64,000 nt of DNA, taken from UBA9732 sp052170315. GTDB lineage: Bacteria > Spirochaetota > Spirochaetia > Sphaerochaetales > Sphaerochaetaceae. The notes under the pieces were generated by a model that was not told where the DNA came from, did not search any database, and was given only the letters and a program-made list of their open reading frames with translations. Positions within the stretch are counted from its first letter, which is position 1. Each line of letters opens with the position of its first letter. The position numbers and the translations under genes were made by a program. The stretch is from assembly GCA_052170315.1 (NCBI GenBank), contig JBQNAT010000007.1, forward strand, positions 1 to 64,000, in the 5' to 3' direction. This document shows, in pieces, positions 58,504-64,000 of the stretch.

Positions 58504-59525
58504 CAGTTTGCCCCCTTGTCAAGATTCATCATGGGCAGGAAATTGTCCAGGCCGCTGTCAACAACGGTAAGGCTGTCCGTATCGGAAAGGACTTTTTCCA
58601 TAGTTTCTATGTAAAGACGCTTTGCCGTGATTTCAGGGCTCTTTTCATACTCCGAAAGCACGCTTTTAAACCTTGCCACATCACCGGTTGCGGAGTTTAC
58701 CCTTTCAGCGGCATAACCCTGGGCTTCCTGAATTATCTTTGAAGCTTCGCCTTCTGCGGAAGGAACTACTGCATTATAGTTTTCCTTTCCTTCGTTGATA
58801 TACTTGTTCATGTCCTGAATAGCTTTGTTCACATCCTCAAAAGCATCCTGTACATCACCTGCGGGTGGAACAATGTCCTGAAGTTTGACAGTTACGATTT
58901 TTACACCCATATCATAGCCGTCAAGAACAGCCTGAAGCTGCTGCTGTGCCTCCACTTCCATGGAAGTCCTTTCGCTTGTCATTATACTGAGTATAGGGAG
59001 GTCTCCTACAAGCTGGTTTATGACGGACCTTGAAATATCATTGATGGTTGTCTTTGGATTATTAAGGTTAAAAAGCCACTTGTACGGATCATCTATCCTG
59101 TACTGTACTATCCACTGTATGTCCACTATGTTCAAGTCTCCCGTAAGCATTGTAGACTCCGAAGTGTACTTGGAGTAATTGTAAGATGTTGATGTGCCGC
59201 GTGGATTTCCGATTGACGTTGCCCTGTAACCGAAGGACATGGTCTGGACAGTCTGTGTTTCCACGTTGTAGCTTGAATCTATTCCGAACGGAATTTTAAA
59301 CTGGAGTCCGGGTCCTACCGTTTTCAGATATTTCCCCAGCCTGAGGATGACAGCCTGCTCCGTCTGGTCTACCACAAAAAATCCGGTTGAGACGGTGACG
59401 ATTACCAGTATGACAACAAGTATGAGTATGAGAAGTTTAGGTGTTAACCTTAAATTACTCGCTCTTCTGCCGCCCGTCCCGCCGTTCTGGCCGGGCTGTT
59501 GGTCTTGATAGAAGTTAAAAGCCAT
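58503..59525 (-). CDS. hflK: HflK, SPFH-domain regulator of FtsH
   Basis: 340 residues. A Gly/Gln-rich N terminus, one membrane segment (about 29-52), then the SPFH domain with 'VDQTEQAVILRLGKYLKTVG' split over the first strand and 'VDIQWIVQYRIDDPYKWLF'. The HflK-type end is short. AAGGAGGT 4-5 nt upstream supports the start. Operon with hflC. Confidence 0.9.
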   Translation of the reverse strand: MAFNFYQDQQPGQNGGTGGRRASNLRLTPKLLILILVVILVIVTVSTGFFVVDQTEQAVILRLGKYLKTVGPGLQFKIPFGIDSSYNVETQTVQTMSFGYRATSIGNPRGTSTSYNYSKYTSESTMLTGDLNIVDIQWIVQYRIDDPYKWLFNLNNPKTTINDISRSVINQLVGDLPILSIMTSERTSMEVEAQQQLQAVLDGYDMGVKIVTVKLQDIVPPAGDVQDAFEDVNKAIQDMNKYINEGKENYNAVVPSAEGEASKIIQEAQGYAAERVNSATGDVARFKSVLSEYEKSPEITAKRLYIETMEKVLSDTDSLTVVDSGLDNFLPMMNLDKGAN

Positions 59526-59628
59526 TTTACCTCCTTGCGGAATTCCGCAGGTTTATATACCCAATATAATGACAAATGGATAAGTGAGCAACTTTACCGG
59601 AGTAAAAAATATTTTCGCGTCGTTTTTC

Positions 59629-60228
59629 CTATAGATTGGCTTCGAAAAGAGTATATGCTTTCTTTTCCGGAATCCTTGGCTTTTCGGCTTTCATTATTAT
59701 ATCCAAAACATATTCCGCGCACTGTATGGCATTATTTACGCGTTCAAGCTTTTTTTCATTTTCATCCGCGACGTTTGTTTCAAGGCTTATGCCCAGTACA
59801 GGAATTCTCCTCTTCTTCGCGGTCTCAAGAAAGGCCGGCTCCACATCTATGCAGTTGAAGAACATGAAGGCGTCTATCGGCCCAGTTTTTAGGAAGAACC
59901 CGTCCGTCATCCTTTTTTCACTTACAAGGCACAGAACAAAACCGTGCTCTGAGCACAGCTTGTACACAGCGATCAAAGCCCCGCCCCAGATTGGCACATT
60001 GCCGGAAGGAACCTCTTCCGGAAGGAAAATACAGATTACTTTAAATCTGTTTGCTTCATCAACAGTGTCGCAGGGACACTTGTATCCAATGTCCATGGCG
60101 CAGTCTATGACCTTCTTTACCGTTTCAGGCGATATCCTGTTCGGCCAGTTGAAAGCGAAAGACACCGTTGTCTTGGAATACCCTGTTTTTGCTGCGATGT
60201 CTGAAATAGTTACTCTTTTTTTCTTCAT
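59629..60228 (-). CDS. LacI-type regulator with an internally shortened sensor domain
   Basis: 199 residues against about 330 for the family. The LacI helix-turn-helix is intact ('RVTISDIAAKTGYSKTTVSF', 'RISPETVKKVIDCAMDIGYK'). The sensor begins normally ('RFKVICIFLP', 'GALIAVYKLCSEHGFVLCL', 'IDAFMFFNCIDVEP', 'RRIPVLGIS') but then jumps to what looks like the last helix of the family ('NNAIQCAEYVLDIIMKAEKP'). The second lobe is thus missing inside one frame. No remains of it are found downstream. It may bind DNA without a sugar-type ligand. The start lacks a clear ribosome-binding site. Confidence 0.7.
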   Translation of the reverse strand: MKKKRVTISDIAAKTGYSKTTVSFAFNWPNRISPETVKKVIDCAMDIGYKCPCDTVDEANRFKVICIFLPEEVPSGNVPIWGGALIAVYKLCSEHGFVLCLVSEKRMTDGFFLKTGPIDAFMFFNCIDVEPAFLETAKKRRIPVLGISLETNVADENEKKLERVNNAIQCAEYVLDIIMKAEKPRIPEKKAYTLFEANL

Positions 60229-60300
60229 TAGCCCTACCCCGCTGATAAATCCCCGTAGTTAATTCTAACTTATCAAAATAAGCGCGGTCAATTTTATTTT

Positions 60301-60747
60301 TCAAACGGACAAAAGCGTTAGTGAGGCATCGGCAAAACCGGTATCGGTCCTGATAAGCAGAGTAAGGCCCTGCGCTTTTACTTTTCCGCCTACAAGAAGA
60401 GTGACTATAATGGTGCAGGTATCGTTTTCGGCAATGTCCAGCCGGTCGTAGCTTACGGTAAACTGAATGGGAAAATTAAGCAGATTGAGTATCCTGCGGT
60501 GGGAAATTTCGGTAACAAGACCCGTGGTACCGTCTGTTTTGAGCATGGATATGTCCAAAATATCGGACGTGGTGGGGAAGTAAAAACCTGCCCCGTAGGA
60601 AACGCTGCCCCGCAGCAGGCCAATCTCTGAAGCCGTCACGGTCGGTTTAAGACTGAACTGACTGCCGCTGCCGTCTGAAAGCGTTATGCAGGAAGAGATT
60701 ATAAGCACAAAAAATATTGTCAGCAGGATTAAACCGGCCTTTTTCAT
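60301..60747 (-). CDS. YbaY/YscW-like lipoprotein
   Basis: 148 residues. Lipoprotein signal with lipobox 'IISSC' (Cys20). The mature part is all-beta and follows the YbaY/YscW layout: 'GSVSYGAGFYFP', 'LDISMLKTD', 'FPIQFTVSYDRLDIAENDTC' and 'TLLVGGKVKAQGLTLLIRT'. Members are small outer-membrane or periplasmic lipoproteins with few known roles (YscW is a pilotin). It starts 2 nt after the arsR-type gene, so the two form an operon. Confidence 0.6.
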   Translation of the reverse strand: MKKAGLILLTIFFVLIISSCITLSDGSGSQFSLKPTVTASEIGLLRGSVSYGAGFYFPTTSDILDISMLKTDGTTGLVTEISHRRILNLLNFPIQFTVSYDRLDIAENDTCTIIVTLLVGGKVKAQGLTLLIRTDTGFADASLTLLSV

Positions 60748-60749
60748 CC

Positions 60750-61067
60750 TCAGGCCTCGGGTCCTATTGTTTCTTCGTAGTGCTCCGTTCCCAGTGCAAG
60801 TATTTTTGAGATATGTTCGTCGTTCAGAGCGTAAATTACGCTTTTTCCGGCTTTTCTCCAGCGCACAAGCCTTGCGACCCTCAGCAGCTTAAGGTGCTGG
60901 CTTGCAACAGACTGTGATATACCAAGACTGCCTGAGATTGTGTTTACATTAGCCTCCCCCGAATCAAGGAGAAAAAGTATTCTGAGTCTTGTCGGATCCC
61001 CGAAAACTTTGAAGAAATCGGCAATGTCGGTCACTTCCTCTTCCGGCAGGATATAGTTCAAGTCCAT
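60750..61067 (-). CDS. ArsR/SmtB-family metal-type repressor (alpha5 site)
   Basis: 105 residues from the ATG at 61067 with GAGG 5 nt upstream; an in-frame GTG two codons earlier is less likely. Winged helix: 'VFGDPTRLRILFLLDSGEANV' region, 'LGISQSVASQHLKLL' recognition helix. The last helix reads D83-x-H85-x10-H96-x2-E99, exactly the DxHx10HxxE zinc/cobalt site of CzrA/SmtB alpha5 sensors. There is no Cys for an alpha3 site. It is read with the YbaY-like lipoprotein and is divergent from the dehydrogenase at 61156. Confidence 0.85.
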   Translation of the reverse strand: MDLNYILPEEEVTDIADFFKVFGDPTRLRILFLLDSGEANVNTISGSLGISQSVASQHLKLLRVARLVRWRKAGKSVIYALNDEHISKILALGTEHYEETIGPEA

Positions 61068-61155
61068 ATGCACCTCATTTACTTATAGAAGTATAGTTGA
61101 AAAACGGTTGTCTGAAAAGTTAAATAAAGATATCCTTAAATCATTGGAGGATTAT

Positions 61156-62019
61156 ATGACAATAGGCTGGATAGGAACCGGGATAATGGGAAGCGCCATG
61201 TGCTCTCACATAATGGACGGCGGATATAAAACGGTTGTTTTCAACAGGACGGCAGAAAAAGCAAAGAAACTTGTTGAAAAAGGAGCGAACCTTGCTTCTA
61301 ATCCCGGAGAAGTTGCGCGAAAATGCGATGTAATTTTTACTATTGTCGGCTATCCGAAGGACGTTGAAGAAATTTATTTCGGTGAAAACGGAATTTTCAG
61401 CGGCCTTTCTGAAGGCAAGATACTCATAGACATGACAACAACAAAACCGTCTCTGACCGTCAAGATATACGAACACGCGAAATCCGCCGGGTGCGAGGCA
61501 CTTGACGCGCCGGTTTCAGGAGGAGATTCGGGAGCAAAAAACGGGACGCTTTCCATAATGGTTGGCGGAGATGCTTCAACTCTTGAAAAAGTCCTTCCGC
61601 TTTTAAAGCTTTTGGGCACCTCTGTAATGCTTGAAGGTAAAGCGGGATCCGGACAGCATACAAAAATGGCAAACCAGATACAGATAGCAGGTACAATGAT
61701 AGGAATGTGCGAAGCTCTTGTTTATTCAAAAGCCGCGGGCCTTGACCTTGAAAAAATGGTAGAGACCATTTCAAAGGGAGCCGCCGGCTGCCATTCGCTT
61801 AACAATCTTGCTCCAAGAATCATAAAGGGCGACTACAGACCTGGCTTCATAATCAACCACTTCATAAAAGACATGGGTATAGCCATTGAAGAAAGCCGTA
61901 GAATGGGTTTAAAACTCAACGGCCTTGAACTTGTAGAATCGCTTTACAAAAAAATTCAGCAGCGGGGAGACGGTCTTGAAGGAACTCAGGCGCTTGTAAA
62001 AGTTCTTGGAGAATTCTAA
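61156..62019 (+). CDS. NAD(P)-dependent beta-hydroxyacid dehydrogenase family protein
   Basis: 287 residues from the ATG at 61156, which has TTGGAGG 5 nt upstream and gives the family start 'MTIGWIGTGIMGSAM'. The substrate motif 'DAPVSGGDSGAKNGTL' and the catalytic Lys in 'GSGQHTKMANQ' match 3-hydroxyisobutyrate / tartronate-semialdehyde reductases and related enzymes. The substrate is unknown. The start lies 88 bp from the divergent ArsR start, so it may be under its control. Confidence 0.85.
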   Translation: MTIGWIGTGIMGSAMCSHIMDGGYKTVVFNRTAEKAKKLVEKGANLASNPGEVARKCDVIFTIVGYPKDVEEIYFGENGIFSGLSEGKILIDMTTTKPSLTVKIYEHAKSAGCEALDAPVSGGDSGAKNGTLSIMVGGDASTLEKVLPLLKLLGTSVMLEGKAGSGQHTKMANQIQIAGTMIGMCEALVYSKAAGLDLEKMVETISKGAAGCHSLNNLAPRIIKGDYRPGFIINHFIKDMGIAIEESRRMGLKLNGLELVESLYKKIQQRGDGLEGTQALVKVLGEF

Positions 62020-62075
62020 ATCTTCAGGTTCCGATATTACGCAGATTTCATAAAAAATAGGCATAACAATACGTC

Positions 62076-62891
62076 ATGGCAAAAAAAGAAAAGCTTTCCG
62101 GAGAACAGAAATTCGAGCAATACTACAGCAGCCTCTATGGAACCAGGTGGAAAGAGCTGAAAAAAGCGCTCCTTAAAGAAACCGCGCCGGTCTCACTTTC
62201 GGATAAGCTTAAAGAGCCATACTACATGGACCGTGCCTCTATTTTGGCAGCTTCTATACTTCCTATTTCGGAAAATAATAGAGTTTTAGATATGTGCGCA
62301 GCCCCCGGAGGAAAAACGCTAAGCCTTGCTCTGCGCTTAAACGGAACAGGGCAGCTTATTTCAAACGACAGGTCCGCAGCCAGAAGAAACAGGCTGATTA
62401 GTGTTTTGGATAACTGCCTGCCGGATAAGCTTAGAAATGTTGTAAAGGTTACCGGCTATGACAGCACAACATGGTCGCTTCATGAAAAAAACGCCTATGA
62501 CAGTATACTGCTGGATGCTCCCTGCTCATCAGAGCACCATGTGCTGACAGATTTCAACGCTCTTTCCATTTGGAGCCCCAACAGACCGAAACAGCTTTCA
62601 GTACAGCAGTTCGCTATGCTTGCCGCGGCTTTGGATGCAGCCATGGACGGCGCTTACATTCAGTACAGCACCTGTTCCATATGCAATCTGGAAAACGAGC
62701 TTGTTATAGAGAAGCTTTTCAAAAAAAGAGCCGGATTGTTCGAAGAGGTTGATATGCTTGAAAATCATCCCGAGCTTGAAAGTCTTTCCGAGGCACGCAC
62801 GCACGGGCGAATTGTGCTGCCCGATGCGCATGACGGTGCAGGGCCTCTGTATTTCTGCTTAATAAGGAAAAAACAGTGCCAGATGAAATAA
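62076..62891 (+). CDS. RsmB/NSUN-type RNA m5C methyltransferase
   Basis: 271 residues. The SAM site 'LDMCAAPGGKT' and the two catalytic-cysteine motifs 'LDAPCSS' and 'YSTCSI' are intact. Short form without the N-terminal NusB-like or C-terminal PUA domains; closest in layout to eukaryotic-type NSUN3/4 mitochondrial methyltransferases. The target (16S rRNA or tRNA) cannot be read. Its 3' end overlaps the DUF362 gene by 16 nt. Confidence 0.85.
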   Translation: MAKKEKLSGEQKFEQYYSSLYGTRWKELKKALLKETAPVSLSDKLKEPYYMDRASILAASILPISENNRVLDMCAAPGGKTLSLALRLNGTGQLISNDRSAARRNRLISVLDNCLPDKLRNVVKVTGYDSTTWSLHEKNAYDSILLDAPCSSEHHVLTDFNALSIWSPNRPKQLSVQQFAMLAAALDAAMDGAYIQYSTCSICNLENELVIEKLFKKRAGLFEEVDMLENHPELESLSEARTHGRIVLPDAHDGAGPLYFCLIRKKQCQMK

Positions 62892-64000
62892 CTTCAGTTG
62901 CAATAGATAAATGCATAAACTATGACATTAACAGCATATACCCTTGTCTTAAAAATATATGCGAAAAAGCAGGCATGCCTGATGTATCCGGGAGAAAGGT
63001 ACTTTTAAAGCCCAATATCCTGTCCGATACAAAACCGGAAAACTGCATAACAACTCATCCGGAAATTATCAGAGCCCTTATCAGGCTGCTGAAAAACCAT
63101 GGAGTTTCTGAAATATATGTAGGTGATTCCCCCGGTCTTCACACACAGACCTTTAATGCAAAAATCTGCGGTATTGCTGAAGTCTGCGAACAGGAAGGAG
63201 CCTTATGGAGCAACTTCCTTGACGAACCGGTTACTAAAAGAATCGACGGTACGTTTGCGAAACTTCCTATGGCCAGGATTCTGGACGAAGTTGACCTTGT
63301 TTTCTCAGTATGCAAATTCAAGACACATACTCTGATGTATGCCACAGGAGCAACAAAGAACCTTTTCGGGATAGTCCCCAATGTAAACAAAGCCGTATGC
63401 CATGCGAAATATCCCAGCCGCGGGAGTTTTGCGAAGCTGATTGTAGGCATACACGAAACAATCAAACCCGCTTTCTGCATAATGGATGCTATCCTTGCAA
63501 TGGAAGGCGCAGGTCCCGCAAACGGCACGCCAAGGGCTTTAAATCTGCTTATCGCATCTAAAAGCTGCTATGCGGCTGATGCGGCTCAGGCCACGATAAT
63601 GGGCTATGACCCGAACGATATTCCCATTTTGAACGAGGCCAAAAGACGCCGTCTTCTCCCCGGAGAAATAACCTACCCTATTCTTGATGCTAAAGATTTG
63701 GCTGTTCCAGATTACGAACGCATACCTATAAAAAAGAAGAAAAACCTGATAAAGGCGCTTTTTATCCCGTCTCTTACAGCAGGTATCCAGAGATACAGGC
63801 AGAAAAAGGAACCTGCTCCTTTATTCAACGATAAAAAATGTATCCGATGCCTGAGGTGCGTTAAGATATGCCCACCTAAGGCGCTTAGTCTTAAGATTGA
63901 ACAGGACGGAAACAAACATGTAGTATGTGACTACAATAAATGCATAAGATGTTATTGCTGCCACGAGGTATGTCCTGTAAATGCGATACATGTGGAGAAT
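62876..64000 (+). CDS. DUF362 domain protein with C-terminal ferredoxin (3' end outside window)
   Basis: The frame opens at a GTG with AAGGA 6 nt upstream and stays open for 375 codons to the window edge. The DUF362 domain has 'VLLKPNIL', 'EIIRALIRLLKNHG', 'VFSVCKFKTH', 'ATKNLFGIVPN' and 'MDAILAMEGAGPANG'. After about residue 320 come two [4Fe-4S] motifs, 'CIRCLRCVKICP' and 'CIRCYCCHEVCP'. DUF362 iron-sulfur proteins are widespread in anaerobes and their reaction is not established. It overlaps the methyltransferase gene by 16 nt. Confidence 0.85.
   Translation, partial: MPDEITSVAIDKCINYDINSIYPCLKNICEKAGMPDVSGRKVLLKPNILSDTKPENCITTHPEIIRALIRLLKNHGVSEIYVGDSPGLHTQTFNAKICGIAEVCEQEGALWSNFLDEPVTKRIDGTFAKLPMARILDEVDLVFSVCKFKTHTLMYATGATKNLFGIVPNVNKAVCHAKYPSRGSFAKLIVGIHETIKPAFCIMDAILAMEGAGPANGTPRALNLLIASKSCYAADAAQATIMGYDPNDIPILNEAKRRRLLPGEITYPILDAKDLAVPDYERIPIKKKKNLIKALFIPSLTAGIQRYRQKKEPAPLFNDKKCIRCLRCVKICPPKALSLKIEQDGNKHVVCDYNKCIRCYCCHEVCPVNAIHVEN

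Overview
The window reads as chromosome from a host-associated spirochaete, most like the Treponema/Sphaerochaeta side of Spirochaetota. This is inferred from gene content and protein style, not from a database search. Pointers are two EF-G paralogues (one of the divergent EF-G-2 type), a bacterial XPB-type helicase with a partner gene, a 29-residue COX24/AURKAIP1-like basic peptide, AsnA, GT8/PlsC lipid-glycosylation genes, and periplasmic proteins ending their signal peptides in 'F(A)NG' or 'FAM'. Almost everything is housekeeping and densely packed. I see no insertion sequence, prophage, CRISPR array or defence island.

Layout. 1-5.5 kb: the tail of a GntR/UTRA regulator, then a leftward purine module (molybdenum hydroxylase subunits xdhB and xdhA, and an NCS2 purine permease) with a promoter and an operator-like palindrome in front. 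5.7-13 kb: comM, tRNA-Lys and tRNA-Glu, a secreted TPR-like protein and two elongation factor G genes. 13.0-13.5 kb: a terminator followed by a 316-bp gene-free, nearly symmetrical inverted-repeat element built from degenerate 8-bp units. 13.5-28 kb: trmB-mfd, an inositol-monophosphatase family protein, a predicted HTH-ACT regulator, nrdR and dgt abutting tail to tail, a small membrane protein, the XPB helicase pair, an ABC-F ATPase and aroD. 28-34.5 kb: the conserved rpsB-tsf-frr-uppS-cdsA-dxr-rseP run, with a structured rpsB leader. 34.5-38.7 kb: the leftward rpsF-ssb-rpsR-(membrane protein)-rplI-dnaB operon, also with a structured leader. 38.9-42.7 kb: the 29-residue peptide gene, then a PlsC / GT8 / GT8-PlsC-fusion operon probably making a glycolipid. 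42.7-48 kb: a leftward liv branched-chain amino-acid ABC transporter with a CBS-ACT sensor at its end. 48.3-51.1 kb: metN-metI, then a 350-bp gap with a methionine-rich leader peptide and alternative hairpins, then metQ. 51.2-60.2 kb: asnA, a cation/proton antiporter, a MurD-like ligase lacking several catalytic motifs, metG, hflK-hflC and a single-lobed LacI-type regulator. 60.3-64 kb: a YbaY-like lipoprotein, a zinc-type ArsR regulator with a divergent hydroxyacid dehydrogenase, an RNA m5C methyltransferase and the start of a DUF362/ferredoxin protein.

The most attractive candidates for something undescribed are (1) the putative methionine attenuator in front of metQ, (2) the octamer-built inverted-repeat element between the EF-G-2 and trmB genes, (3) the acyltransferase/glycosyltransferase operon with an in-frame GT8-PlsC fusion, and (4) the XPB helicase with its co-translated partner. 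All functional assignments come from motif recognition by eye. No alignment, fold or search was run.
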